In this document: positions 10,739 through 21,139 of the stretch, in pieces
Position numbering within the stretch: the first letter of the stretch is position 1
Layout of the letters: each line of letters begins with the position of its first letter
Origin: Neoarius graeffei
Lineage: Eukaryota; Chordata; Actinopteri; Siluriformes; Ariidae
Reading direction: 5' to 3'
DNA length: 64,000 nucleotides
Assembly: GCF_027579695.1 (NCBI RefSeq)
Contig: NC_083577.1
Span: 29,917,698-29,981,697, forward strand
Position numbers and translations under genes: made by a program
The notes under the pieces: model-generated
The model's input: the letters and a program-made list of their open reading frames with translations, nothing else
Told to the model about the DNA's origin: nothing
Database searches by the model: none

Positions 10739-11467
10739 ACTAGTGGTGATGCTTCTATGTTCAGATTTTGGGAAAGCCATAACTCCGTTCTCATTGAGGC
10801 CCAGTTCCATCCCGTAAACAATCATTTTGGTTTATCAACTACCTGCGCTCAAACATGTCACAGGAGAGGCTCAATGGGCTGGCTATGCTCTCTATAGAGC
10901 GCGAACTTGCAAAGAAGCTGGACTTCAATGACCTTATTGACGACTTTGCCACAGCAAAAGTTTGGCGCATTGCATTTCGCACCTGAATAGTTGCAGACTA
11001 TGGAAATGTTCAAACTGTAAATATGTTGAAATGTTGAAATAAAATGGTTGACTGTTATAATGGGCTTGGAATAACTGTTATTTAAGGGTTGGAGTGAATG
11101 GAGACTGTGAAAAGAGGGGTTGGGTGTGGGTGGTTGCTGTGTGGCGATGTGCGTGCACGTGTATGTGTGTGTGTGGGGGGGGGGCACTCAGATTATTGGG
11201 GGGGGGGGCACTCAGATTATTTTGTCCCGGGCCCAGCCAAAGCTGTCAACGGCCCTGACCAGAGAACCAGCCCCCCACTCTAACCCTAGCCATGTAAATG
11301 GAGATCGGCACCGCCCTATGCGCCACTTGGTGTGGGAAGGACTTTGGCTTTTTTTATTCTGTGTTTGATATCCTGGTTTGTTATCATTATCAAGTCTCTC
11401 TCTGTCTATTTGCTCATCACCTGCACTGTGCCTGCTCGATGTGTTTTAAGTTCACTTTGTCCTGACA

Positions 11468-11839
11468 GGGTGGCACGATGGTGTAGTGGTTAGCACTGTT
11501 GCTTCACAGCAAGACGGTCCTGGGCTCGAGCCCAGTGGCTGACGAGGGCCTTTCTTGTATGGAGTTTGTATGCTCTCCCCATGTCCGCGTGGGTTTCCTC
11601 CGGGTGCTATGGTTTCCCCCCACAGTCCAAAGACATGCAGGTGAGGTTAATTGGTGGCTCTAAATTGACCGTAGGTGTGAGTGTGAATGGTTGTTCGTCT
11701 CTATGTGTCAGCCCTGCGATGACCTGGCGACTTGTCCAGGGTGTACCCCGCCTCTCGCCCATAGTCAGCTGGGATAGGCTCCAGCTTGCCTGCGACCCTG
11801 TCGAACAGGTTAAGCGGCTACAGATAATGGATGAATGGA
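11468..11839 (+). mobile_element. tRNA-derived SINE (family 1, GGATGGAT-tail type)
   Basis: The head TGGTGTAGTGGTTAGCACTG is an A-box-like region, and GGGCTCGAGCC resembles the B-box GGTTCGANNCC. Together they show a tRNA origin and a Pol III promoter. The body is shared with more than a dozen copies in this window. The tail is ATGGATGAATGG. A 12-bp duplication TTTGTCCTGACA flanks it (11456-11467 and 11840-11851). Confidence 0.92.
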
Positions 11840-11968
11840 TTTGTCCTGACAAATTTTCTGCCTCAAAGTGTTTTAATAAAACTAAACATTTTAACCCAAC
11901 CTGTATATCCAGAACTGTGCACAAGCCTTTTTTCCCCCACACCTTTAATCTGGATTATATTTGATGTG

Positions 11969-12432
11969 TAATTACATATATGAGTGACAAGTGTCAATTT
12001 CAGTTTTACTTTTCCAGCAGTTTCTTCGAGATCTAGACTTGTGTGTGTTGTGTAAACACAAATCATATATAAAACTGTAGTTTGACTTCTCACACACATC
12101 TGGACCTTTATCTAATGTTTGATTCGTTCAATATTAGTGTATCTTATGATTATTTTTTGGAATATGTTCTTTGGAGGAGGTGGCATTATACTGTGTGCTT
12201 ATGTCACATGCTATGGAAAAAAGGTCTCCTATCTCTGCTCTCCTTGTTTCCTCTGAGTGAGAATTGATACATCCATAAAGATTTTATTTTATGGAAGGAT
12301 GATGGATGCAGGAGCAAGAAATCAAGAAGGCATCAAGTCGAGTAGTGAGATGCTCCTTATATCTTGATCCATAAAGCTTATCAAGGCACAGTATTCCAAT
12401 GTTTTTCTCAGAAGCCATTGCATGTACAGTGC
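11969..12432. other. No gene seen
   Basis: AT-rich single-copy-looking sequence following the duplicated block. Short open frames show no family resemblance. Confidence 0.4.
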
Positions 12433-12478
12433 CAGGGCCGGCTCTAGGTCTTTGGCTGCCCTAGGCGAGATTGAGTTT

Positions 12479-12511
<33 letters not shown>

Positions 12512-12540
12512 GAAAAAAAACCCTCTAATAACATCTAAAT
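12433..12540. mobile_element. Possible lone hAT end with poly-C tract
   Basis: CAGGGCCGGCTCTAGGTC at 12433 has the form of a hAT terminus and is followed by a C run at 12481-12509. I could not find a matching opposite end or target duplication, so the element's extent is unknown. Confidence 0.35.
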
Positions 12541-14344
12541 AACACTTTAATCTAATCACTATTACTATTAAACAATGTACGGTGCATGGACAATAAACAA
12601 GAAGTCATTTTTATCTTTTTCATTATTGTTATTATTGTTATCATTATTCACATAAAGTGTCACAAAGTAAAATGACCACACAAATTCAATACATATCTCC
12701 ATATAATGGGCAAAAACTCTTCCGCACCCTGTTCAAAGTGTAGTTAATGTGTCGATGATCGGTTCCGTGATACATCGCGATATTCAACACGATATTTCCA
12801 TTAATATCTGCACAATCTGTTTTTATTCCTTTTGATTTAAAAATCCACATTCACAAAAGGTATAGATAATTTTATTAGGTATAGATATTAGTTCATATGT
12901 TTTAACGTCTATTTTTCTGTAAAGCTGGTTTGTGAATATGTCTGTTGTTAAAGCGCTATACAATAAATTGACTTGACAATCAAATCAATTTATTAATACC
13001 AGTGTATTGTTGTAGATACACATATAACCTCATAGATGCATTAAATGCAAGCTTGTGTGTAAAAGTGTCGCATAACTTAGGATCAAAGCAGATTATTTTT
13101 GGGAGAGGAAACGGACACATGCAATCAAACTCCAGGTATTGCTCTATAATAGCCACTAGTTAGCATCAAATGCAGGCACTGTGACCTGGTAAAGTGTGGT
13201 TTCATGTCATTAACCATGTATAGTGATGTTACAAAGAAAAATAAAACTTGGAAGGAAGGATCAAAGATGGTTGCTGTGTCTAGTGAGTGTGTGTATAGAG
13301 AATGATGTGGTACAAAGCCTATGATGTAAATGAATTGCTTAACAGATTAGTTTGTGTTTAACTCAAGCAGCGGCTACAATTATCGACACTTTAATGATCT
13401 TTTGGCCATTGCAAAAGTAGAAAAGACTTTCAATACGTAAATTGTGCATGAATAGTGACTCGAACTTACAGTGGAGAAAAAAAGAGAGTTGATTCCTGAT
13501 TACTTAGCGTATCAGATCACGTGACACCATTCCACAAGTATTTGACACCTTTGTCCACAGTTATCAACACCATTCCACAATTATTGACATCCAGACAGGG
13601 CTTGACATTAACTTTTAAACCCACTTGCCTTGCCCTTTTTTTTTTAAAAAACCTAGAGGTGGATGATATAACAGAAAAAACAAACAAAAAACGATATATA
13701 AATATTTTGCACAGGACTGTGTTCCTCTGATAACAGAAACAAAGCTCCAGCTCTCTCTGCTCTTAATCTGTTCTGTTCTTTCAGGATATATTGCGCATGT
13801 CGCTCTTTTGTTGAGGTTTTTTTTTTTAAATGCCCGAGTTGTTTGAAACCAATCTGGGTTTTCTGTGTCGAAAAAGGAAGCTACTTCACCTGTAAGAAAA
13901 ATCAAGCACTTTCATGAAGGAGCTAACTCGAATGTGAGCAGAAAAAAAAAAAACGAGATTCTTAAGCAAACTCTTTCATACTCACTTCCGACTTTGCTTT
14001 TGTAAAATACATTTTAAATCCAATTGTAAATTTCTCTGAAGTTTTCAGGCTTAGCTCCTCTCGTTGTATTCTTTAACCACTCATTTCCTCGTTGTTCTTG
14101 AAGCATTTGCTTCTGTTTGTTAACATTTTTCTTGACAGCGGGGTTTAGATTAAGCCTTGCTTGCATGAAAGATGGTGTCCGTCTATAACCCCAGCTGTAA
14201 TTATCACATGATGCATGTCGTCATGCACAGGGGTCTATAAATAGTATGCGTACCATACTACAACAGCGGGGGTATATAAAATAACTTGCAAAGCAGTAAA
14301 TGAAACTGAGACTAAGAAATCAGCCAAGACATAATGGCGGATAC
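12541..14344. other. No gene seen; scattered repeat-like pieces
   Basis: AT-rich. CGATGATCGGTTCCGTGATACATCG-type text at about 12732 and AAAGCGCTATACAATAAATTGAC at about 12951 look like dispersed-repeat fragments. CAGGGCTTGACATTAAC at 13594 has the form of a hAT terminus but has no partner. No frame is convincing. Confidence 0.35.
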
Positions 14345-14908
14345 GTAGTGAGGGACGGTTTTAGAAGAAGAAGAAATCTTTATTTGTCACATGCACACTT
14401 CAAGCACAGTGAAATTCATCCTCTGCATTTAACCCAGGCCTACCTGAATCATCCAAATGTCAATCCTATTGACAACTGAAGACATCGAAGACACTGGTAT
14501 GCTACGTCACACACGACAGTAGGGTGACAGCTGCATCCATTCCAACAACAAACTGACTACTAACGCACGTGTGTCTTACATTACTTGACTCGGGTCACAT
14601 AAAGGTTACTCTCGAGTTATGCATAATGGGCTTTTTAGTGATGCAGTGCTTGTGATGCAGTGCTTGCAAAGCACAGCATCACTATTGTTCTTCTGCGTGT
14701 TTCTTCTTAAACTTATTCATCTTCCGTACAAATTTCAATTTCGAATAACTCAATAACCGTACGTCGTACACAGACAAGCAATATATCAAAACGTGCGGCT
14801 CGATCGGACTCGCTATGCTATTACTTTGTTCGTTATTCTACGATTTTTTCACGACGCAGTCGCGAAAAAATCGTCCAAAATTTCCCATTCATTTCTATGG
14901 AATTAATT
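14345..14908. other. Unclassified repeat-like DNA
   Basis: Begins with a GAA run and the text TTTATTTGTCACATGCACAC...AGCACAGTGAAATTC, which I recognise in general as repeated in teleosts but cannot assign. Nothing coding. Confidence 0.35.
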
Positions 14909-15595
14909 CAAACATCCGCTGCTCTGGCATGCTTTCACCTAGAGACATGATTCAAACTTTAAAACGTAGAGAAACTTCTCTGTGGATCTGTCATTCAACT
15001 TTTTTGCTAGGTTCTATACTTTTGGATCAGTCCCAGCTCAAACACCATGTGGGTTCCTGGAGAAAATCAGGCTTTATAATGGGTGTCTATTGCGCTACAC
15101 ACCAGTGGAGCTCAGGAATTTAGAGTGCAGGCAGCCTGAAAAAAAAAAAAAGCTCAAACTTTCTCATTTAAACTGTGATTTCAGCCACAATTCTCACTCT
15201 ACACACATAATTTTCTCAAAAGTAGTAGCCACACTTGTTGGAAAACATAGCACTTTTTCAAACCTCCACTGCTCTGGCATGCTTTCACCTAGAGACATGA
15301 TTCAAACTTTAAAATGTAGAGAAACTTCTCCTCTGTGGATCTGGCATTCAACTTTTCTGCTAGGTTCTATACTTTTGGATCAGTCCCGGCTCAAACGCCA
15401 TGTGGGTTCCTGGAGAAAATCCGGCTTTATAATGGGTGTCTATTGCGTTACACACCAGTGGAGCTCGTCAAGTTAGAGTGTAGAGAGATTGAAAAAAATA
15501 GCTCAAACTTTCTCATTTAAACTGTGTTTTCAGCCACAATTTTCACTCAACACACATAATTTTCTCAAAAGTAGTAGCCACACTTGTCCTGATTC
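14909..15595 (+). repeat. Two-copy tandem duplication, ~350-bp unit
   Basis: CCGCTGCTCTGGCATGC at about 14915 recurs as CCACTGCTCTGGCATGC at about 15265. The following ~330 bp match closely: TTTCACCTAGAGACATG, TAATGGGTGTCTATTGCG, AAAGTAGTAGCCACACTTG. The two units differ by scattered substitutions and small indels. Overlapping open frames with repeated peptide text are a by-product of this duplication, not evidence of a gene. Confidence 0.9.
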
Positions 15596-16047
15596 ACACG
15601 ATGTGTCTACCTGAACGATAGGATTTACAGTTTTTGAATGCGAAGCCTGAAAGTAAGGAGAGGACAGCCGCGCTTCCCCATAGAATCCCATTATAAATGT
15701 GGCAGCGCTTGTACTGCAAAATCAGAAAAGTCACTTGTTTTTAACTCACTCTAGCGTCCTCAATTTTTACACTACAGACAAAAAATTACATCAACGTGTT
15801 CAGGAGAGCCTTGTGGCACTCAATGTGAAAGAATTCTGTGAATATCTCCTTCCGTTTTCATGTAAATCCCCGTTGTTTGGAGGGTGCACTCTGAGCAAAT
15901 ACTGCCCTTTCTGTGTGCCTTTCTGTCTCTAAGCGGCACTTATATTACTGAGTAAGCGCAGCGCGCGGGTGGGGGAGGGGCTGCTCGCTATGGATAATGT
16001 GGTCCTACCCCCCCCCCCCCCCAAAAAAAAAAGCGAATTTGCATGAT
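15596..16047. other. No gene seen; poly-C tract
   Basis: Sequence flanking the 350-bp tandem, ending in a C run at about 16009-16022 and an A run. Unclassified. Confidence 0.35.
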
Positions 16048-16236
16048 TCATGAGGGTCGCATTTTTATGCCTGAAAATCCGGAATTCCGGAAAAATCCGG
16101 AAGAATCACATCCTCGGTAATTCACACTCGGTGACATCCGTACATCGTCTTCATACTCTACAACATTGCTGTACGGATCCATCCCTGAACATTCTATTAT
16201 CTTTTCCCTGTATCTGACCTTGTCACTATTACTCAA
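16048..16236 (-). pseudogene. Fragment of the ISL2EU/YqaJ-type protein, N-terminal module
   Basis: The frame from ATG 16236 reads SDKVRYREKIIECSGMDPY, then EYEDDVRMSPSVNYR. It aligns by eye with 55865-56197, which has RARYVEKLAVIDGFDPY followed by PSVCYPDI. The shared pattern is RYxxK, then GxDPY about ten residues on, then PSVxY. It also fits the modules at 33104 and 54513. Similarity stops after VNYR, before the expected YPDxxxYL and LKAYKSL motifs, so this copy is truncated. Function is inferred from the better copies. Confidence 0.5.
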
Positions 16237-16401
16237 TTCGTGATATATTTGTGAAAAAATTACGTTTTGTCAATGTACTCTCCTCAGTCCCCATGGATGT
16301 TATACCACAAAGATGGTGGACACAACAAAATCGGAGAGCATCACGGGAGATTCATGATGTAAGTGCAAACGGTCTGTAAGGTCTGTGTGTTGTGGAAACT
16401 C
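16237..16401. other. Flank of the ISL2EU-like fragment
   Basis: Sequence around 16290-16330 (GGATGTTATACCACAAAGATGG) may be the 5' leader of the minus-strand fragment. No defined ends found. Confidence 0.3.
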
Positions 16402-16764
16402 CATCCAGCAATCCATTATCTGTAGCTGCTTATCCTATACAGGGTCGTGGGCAAGCTGGAGCCTATCCCAGCTGACTGTGGGCGAGAAGCGGGGTACACA
16501 AGTTGCCAGATCACTGTAGGGCTGACACATAGAGAGAGACAACCATTCACACCTACAGTCAATTTAGAGCCACCAATTAGCCTAACCTGCATGTCTTTGG
16601 ACTGTGGGGGAAACCGGAGCACCCAGCAGAAACCCACACAGACACGGGGAGAACATACAAACTCCACACAGAAAGGCCCCCCATTGGCTGCTGGGCTCAA
16701 ACCCAGGACCTTCCTTGCTGTGAGGCAACAGTGCTAACCACGACACCACCGTGCCACCTGTCAT
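16402..16764 (-). mobile_element. tRNA-derived SINE (family 1, older tail type)
   Basis: Reverse-oriented copy: the tail side ATCCATTATCTGTAGC lies at the left and the A-box side GTGCCACC at the right. The target duplication is GGAAACTC (16394-16401 and 16765-16772). It diverges from the young copies at several sites. Confidence 0.88.
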
Positions 16765-16772
16765 GGAAACTC

Positions 16773-17090
16773 TCAAAACCTAAACTCTCTGAGCAAAAAT
16801 GATTCAAAGTCCAAGAGGTTACAGAAAAGTTTAGACTTTTATTAAATCAAATAATAAAAGCCGAGTTTGGTCTGCAGAGCGAACCAACTCAAAATCACAA
16901 AGTTCTCATTTTGATAGCATGCAATATTGTTATCATATCGCTTATCCTACATGTATTACACCACTCTACCCAGTGGAGAATGAGCCCTGAATATGGTTTA
17001 CGATGTTGTATGGTTGTCAAGACAACATGACGTCACACGTCAGAGACATAAAACTTCCACGCGAGCGAGCGACTGTGAAGATTTGTAAAC
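16773..17090. other. Probable leader of a degenerate element
   Basis: Contains CACCACTCTACCCAGTGGAG at about 16969 and GACGTCACACG at 17031, just upstream of the short coding remnant at 17095. The CACCACTCTAC text recurs at about 17309, suggesting element ends. Confidence 0.35.
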
Positions 17091-17094
17091 AAAC

Positions 17095-17173
17095 ATGGCC
17101 ACCAGGTTTGATTTGTTAAATATGGAAGATTTTGAAAGAATTTTGAAAGACATGTTGAACACCGAAAGGAATG

Positions 17174-17182
<9 letters not shown>
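17095..17182 (+). pseudogene. Short remnant resembling the N terminus of a DUF3504/Crypton-type protein
   Basis: ATG 17095 opens a 28-codon frame (MATRFDLLNMEDFERILKDM, ending with NTERNV) and stops at the TAA microsatellite. Teleost Crypton-related DUF3504 proteins commonly begin with a similar M-A-x-R-F...NTxR pattern. That is family knowledge recalled in general terms, so the assignment is tentative. Confidence 0.35.

Positions 17183-17206
<24 letters not shown>
17175..17206. repeat. (TAA)n microsatellite
   Basis: About ten TAA/ATA repeats immediately after the remnant frame. Confidence 0.95.
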
Positions 17207-17207
<1 letters not shown>

Positions 17208-17900
17208 TTCGATGGCTTTTTTTTGTAGTATATCAAATATATTCCATTCAGCTAACTCATCTTCGAGTCGTTCAATATCATGCTCGCTGAATGGAATATA
17301 TCTGATACACCACTCTACACCAGCCAATGATGCTTAAATACATCACTCAGATCCATGATGCAGTTCAGATGTAGTTCAAAATATGCAAGTTTTTCAACAT
17401 GAGAAGAGAAAATTCACATCTTTGAGGTTTTTTATTATATAGACACATTCACAAATAACAAGTACCCAAATTTATCAAAACAATTAATCGATTTCCTCAC
17501 AAGTCACATATAGAGATTTATTTCACGGTTTTGGTTCTCCATGTCCTGGATGGAGCACGTATGAAAAATATGAGTGGCGTATTTCCCAGTAAAACACTCG
17601 TGTCTATATAATATATAGTATTCTTTATTCAACTTAAATTCTGGGGAAAAATATTTAAGGATTTTTTTTTCAAAATGGCCAGATCGGAAGAGTTGGACCA
17701 GTTCATCATGTTACAGGTTGATTCTTGTGATTCACAATTTTTTTTTTTTTTAAACGTGGGCATGTACCTCCATGAGGATGAAGCTGATTTCATTCCTTCT
17801 TGAGAATGGAACTGTTTTGTCGAGTCAGGTTTTGGGTAAACTGACATTTTTCTATCGCTGTACCAGCATTGTGTGTTCATATAGTTCATGTTGCTGTATA
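17207..17900. other. Unclassified repeat-like DNA upstream of the TRIM pseudogene
   Basis: Contains an inverted pair ATATATTCCATTCAGC and GCTGAATGGAATATA (about 17237-17300), and a T run at 17739. There is no resemblance to TRIM exons 1-3, so the duplication breakpoint is at about 17900. Confidence 0.4.
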
Positions 17901-18641
17901 GAGCTGAAGATGTCTCATTCTTAGAAGTGAGGGTCATTTAGTCAGTATTTATACTGTGAGAAAGTAAAACTTATTTCCATCATCAGAAACGTCACATTTC
18001 AGTGGTGTAAAAATGTAAATCATATCCACTGATGTTTGTTTTGTTGTTTCACAGAACTGCAAGGCTACAGTGAAAAGGTGAGTGATGTGCTTCCTGTCTC
18101 TCTCATTCTCTGTGTTTCTGAATCCAAACCCACAGCAACACTGACTCCTGAATGTTTTTGCAGAGCCCAGAGCACACTGCAGCATCCAGAGGAGCTTTCA
18201 GGAGCACTGATCCATGTGGCAAAACATCTGGCCAACCTGCAGTTCAGAGTCTGGGAGAAGATGCAGTACACCGTCCAATACAGTAAAACACCTAACTCTT
18301 TGTGTGCCTGTGTATTGAACATGAATATATATTTTTTTACCCCGCCCAAATGTAGTTTGGTGGGGGATACAGAAACGGGTTCCGTCTGTCCAGCTGTCTG
18401 TCCGGTCACGTTTTCATTTCCGGGCCATATCTTTAAAACTACTGAAGATATCTTCATGATACTTTGTATAAATATCAAGCAACATGTGAACTGGTGCCTT
18501 TTGCCATTTTGGTTTTTTGAAAAAGAGTATTTTTAAAATGTTTACATAAAAAATAGATTTTGATTTAGTTTCTCAGAGCAATATTCCTTTCTGGAGCATA
18601 TATCCAAAACTATTCATGATACGGATTTGAAACTTGGTATA

Positions 18642-20246
18642 CAACCCCGATTCCAAAAAAGTTGGGACAAAGTACAAATTGTAAATAAAAACGGAATGCA
18701 ATGATGTGGAAGTTTCAAAATTCCATATTTTATTCAGAATAGATCATAGATGACATATCAAATGTTTAAACTGAGAAAATGTATCATTTAAAGAGAAAAA
18801 TTAGGTGATTTTAAATTTCACAACAACAACACATCTCAAAAAAGTTGGGACAAGGCCATGTTTACCACTGTGAGACATCCCCTTTTCTCTTTACAACTGT
18901 CTGTAAACGTCTGGGGACTGAGGAGACAAGTTGCTCAAGTTTAGGGATAGGAATGTTAACCCATTCTTGTCTAATGTAGGATTCTAGTTGCTCAACTGTC
19001 TTGGGTCTTTTTTGTCGTATCTTCTGTTTTATGATGCGCCAAATGTTTTCTATGGGTGAAAGATCTGGATTGCAGGCTGGCCAGTTCAGTACCTGGACCC
19101 TTCTTCTATGCAACCATGATGCTGTAATTGATGCAGTATGTGGTTTGGCATTGTCATGTTGGAAAATGCAAGGTCTTCCCTGAAAGAGACGTCGTCTGGA
19201 TGGGAGCATATGTTGCTCTAGAACCTGGATATACCTTTCAGCACTGATGGTGTCTTTCCAGATGTGTAAGCTGCCCATGCCACACGCACTAATGCAACCC
19301 CATACCATCAGAGATGCAGGCTTCTGAACTGAGCACTGATAACAACTTGGGTCGTCCTTCTCCTCTTTAGTCTGAATGACACGGCATCCCTGATTTCCAT
19401 AAAGAACTTCAAATTTTGATTCGTCTGACCACAGAACAGTTTTCCACTTTGTCACAGTCCATTTTAAATGAACCTTGGCCCAGAGAAGACGTCTGTGCTT
19501 CTGGATCATGTTTAGATACGGCTTCTTCTTTGAAATATAGAGTTTTAGCTGGCAATGGCGGATGGCACGGTGAATTGTGTTCACAGATAATGTTCTCTGG
19601 AAATATTCCTGAGCCCATTTTGTGATTTCCAATACAAAAGCATGCCCGTATGTAATGCAGTGCCATCTAAGGTCCCGAAGATCACGGGCATCCGTTGTGG
19701 TTTTCCGGCCTTGACCCTTACGCACAGAGATTCTTTCAGATTCTCTGAATCTTTTGATGATATTATGCACTGTAGATGATGATATATTCAAACTCTTTGC
19801 AATTTTACACTATCGAACTCCTTTCTGATATTGCTCCACTATTTGTTGGCGCAGAATTAGGGGGATTGGTGATCCTCTTCCCATATTTACTTCTGAGAGC
19901 CGCTGCCACTCCAAGATGCTCTTTTTATACCCAGTCATGTTAATGACCTATTGCCAATTGACCTAAAGAGTTGCAATTTGATCCTCCAGCTGTTCCTTTT
20001 TTGTACCTTTAACTTTTCCAGCCTCTTATTGCCCCGGTCCCAACTTTTCTGAGATGTGTTGCTGTCATGAAATTTCAAATGAGCCAATATTTGGCATGAA
20101 ATTTCAAAATGTCTCACTTTCGACATTTGATATGTTGTCTATGTTCTATTGTGAACACAATATCAGTTTTGAGATTTGTAAATTATTGCATTCCATTTTT
20201 ATTTACAATTTGTACTTTGTCCCAACTTTTTTTGGAATCGGGGTTG
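18642..20246 (-). mobile_element. Tc1-like transposon, almost intact
   Basis: Ends CAACCCCGATTCCAAAAAAG and CTTTTTTTGGAATCGGGGTTG are inverted repeats. The inverted similarity continues inward for roughly 75 bp (GACAAAGTACAAATTGTAAAT). TA flanks both sides (18640-18641 and 20247-20248). The 1605-bp length is the standard size. It carries a transposase with all three catalytic residues. It sits inside another repeat in the TRIM pseudogene's last intron. Confidence 0.96.
18862..19890 (-). pseudogene. Tc1 transposase, DDE complete, one in-frame stop near the N terminus
   Basis: The downstream open part (309 codons from ATG 19791) contains a helix-turn-helix (NISSSTVHNIIKRFRES) and the catalytic triad: VLWSDESKFEV (Asp), IFQHDNAKPHTA (Asp) and NPDLSPIENIW (Glu). 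The last two are separated by the 34 residues of the DD34E signature. Upstream sequence in the same frame runs to a good ATG near 19890 (MGRGSPIPLILRQQIVEQY), interrupted by one stop codon just after YQKGVR. Intact relatives are about 340 residues, so a single nonsense codon separates this copy from a full-length frame. It cuts and pastes DNA at TA sites in the nucleus if functional. Confidence 0.93.
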
Positions 20247-21054
20247 TACATGTTAACAAGGTGATGTCGATGTGCCTTTTGATACTAAGAAATTTGAGAA
20301 ATTTTAATTTTTCATGTTTCCATGGAAACAATTTCAGACCTAGTCTTCGGGGTAGGTTTTGTTTCCGGAGCAGAACTTGAAAACTATGAGTGGTATGGTC
20401 TTGAAAGTTGGTATATGTGTTGATTAAGTAATGTATATGTGCCTTTTGATACTAAGAAATGTGAGAGCAATTTTAATTTTTAGCTCACCTGGACTAAGGT
20501 GTGTGTATGTTTTCAGCACCTGTAACTCTGGACCCCGACACTGTTCATCCTGGACTCATTGTATCTGATGATCTGAAAAGTGTGAGACGCAGTGATAATC
20601 CAGAGAGATTTGGTGATAAATATCCGTGTATCCTGGGATCTGAGGGCTTTAAGTCAGGAACACACTACTGGGATGTTGAAGTTGGAGACTGTACATGGTG
20701 GATTGTGGGTATGATGACAGAATCTGCTCAGAGGAAGGGGGCGATCACCTCTAGAAGTGGAATCTGGTGTGTGGGGTATTATGATGGTACATATTTCACA
20801 GTTTCTACACCTCATCCATTCACTCTCCTCTCAGTAGCACAGAAACTCCAGGGGATCAGAGTTAAGCTGGACTGGGACAGAGGAAAACTGTCATTCTCCG
20901 ACCCTCTCACTAACACACACTTACACACACATTTACTGATACATGATTGCCATTCCTATGTATTAATGGTTCCCTAAAGATCCTCCCACTTGAGTGCTCT
21001 GTAAGAGTGAATCAGATCAGTCAGCATTGATGTTTTATTCCAGTTCATTAATAA

Positions 21055-21072
21055 AATTCTACAGATTAAAAG
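21055..21072 (+). promoter_or_regulatory. Relict polyadenylation region of the TRIM duplicate
   Basis: ATTAATAAAATTC after the pseudogene corresponds to ATTAATAAAATAC downstream of the intact gene. AATAAA is the probable poly(A) signal in both. Confidence 0.5.
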
Positions 21073-21139
21073 ATTAGTGTTCTTTGTGCAAGTCTCCCCC
21101 CTTTGGGAAACCCTGAAGCACACAGTGATTTTTTTTTTA

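Larger units (their letters stand above)
8884..11257 (+). mobile_element. hAT transposon hAT-A (deletion derivative)
   Basis: Ends are CAGGGCCGTCGACAG at the left and CTGTCAACGGCCCTG at the right. Together they make a terminal inverted repeat with the CAG...CTG form usual for hAT. Flanks ACCAGAGG (8876-8883) and ACCAGAGA (11258-11265) give a 7/8 match to the family's 8-bp duplication. A near-identical copy is at 32734-35619. Only an N-terminal coding remnant survives (9210-9380). Two small MITEs sit inside and are absent from the other copy. Confidence 0.9.
8704..11345 (+). mobile_element. tRNA-derived SINE, second family (SINE-2), split by a hAT
   Basis: The head GGCCTCGTGGTTAGCATGTC resembles a tRNA A-box region and GCGTTCTAC is a weak B-box. 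The shared body GTCATACCAAAGACCATC follows. The element is cut at 8883 by the hAT at 8884-11257 and resumes with CCAGCCCCCCACTCTAACC. Its uninterrupted counterpart is at 24112-24360. The 3' limit is approximate. Confidence 0.6.
8100..11968 (+). repeat. Segmental duplication, copy 1 of a TRIM 3'-flank block
   Basis: The sequence runs parallel to 23510-27700: piggyBac-like MITE, then the CTCTCATCCATTATCCCTGG block, SINE-2, the CCCCCCACTCTAACC block, a SINE with the same 12-bp target duplication, then the CTGCCTCAAAGTGTTTTAA block. Copy 1 has a hAT inside SINE-2 (8884-11257). Copy 2 has a different hAT inside the other SINE (24642-27349). Because copy 2 is contiguous with the TRIM pseudogene's 3' flank, copy 1 is probably the remnant of a further TRIM-locus duplication. 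Confidence 0.85.
18340..20505. repeat. Dispersed repeat in the pseudogene intron, split by a Tc1
   Basis: Starts CCCGCCCAAATGTAGTTTGG, then GTCTGTCCAGCTGTCTGTCC, and resumes after the Tc1 to end ATTTTTAGCTCACCTGG near 20491. Phrases such as TGCCTTTTGATACTAAGAAAT recur twice (about 20273 and 20440). A shorter relative with the same GTCCGTCCGTCTGTCTG style lies at 47745-47995. The class is unknown to me. Its absence from the intact gene's intron shows that it was inserted. Confidence 0.6.
17901..20977 (+). pseudogene. Truncated TRIM duplicate (end of exon 3, exons 4-6)
   Basis: The parts match the intact gene at 40629-43812: the last ~26 bp of exon 3 (to about 17926), exon 4 at 18055-18077 (23 bp), exon 5 at 18164-18282 (119 bp) and exon 6 at 20517-20977. 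Splice sites are conserved: CACAG before exon 4, GTGAGT after it, TTTTTGCAG before exon 5 and TTTTCAG before exon 6. The RING, B-box and most of the coiled coil are missing, and unrelated DNA precedes 17900. Exon 6 encodes PRY-SPRY ([28 protein letters not shown]). It lacks seven residues (EEQKLPD) present in the intact copy, then loses frame and stops early at 20975. A Tc1 sits in the last intron. It would not make a ubiquitin ligase. Confidence 0.93.

Noticed and set aside
11480-11530. tRNA gene suggested by A-box and B-box motifs in repeated copies
   Set aside because: The motifs belong to the tRNA-derived heads of SINEs. The following sequence is the SINE body, with tails and target duplications, and no cloverleaf with an acceptor stem closes.
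12433-14360. A complete hAT from 12433 to near 14350
   Set aside because: No inverted partner of CAGGGCCGGCTCTAGG and no 8-bp duplication could be found.
14982-15520. 164- and 61-residue frames with repeated peptide text
   Set aside because: The repetition follows from the 350-bp DNA duplication. Different frames are open in the two units, so no conserved protein is implied.
18055-20977. Functional second TRIM gene
   Set aside because: Exons 1-3 are absent apart from the last bases of exon 3, and exon 6 loses frame near its end.
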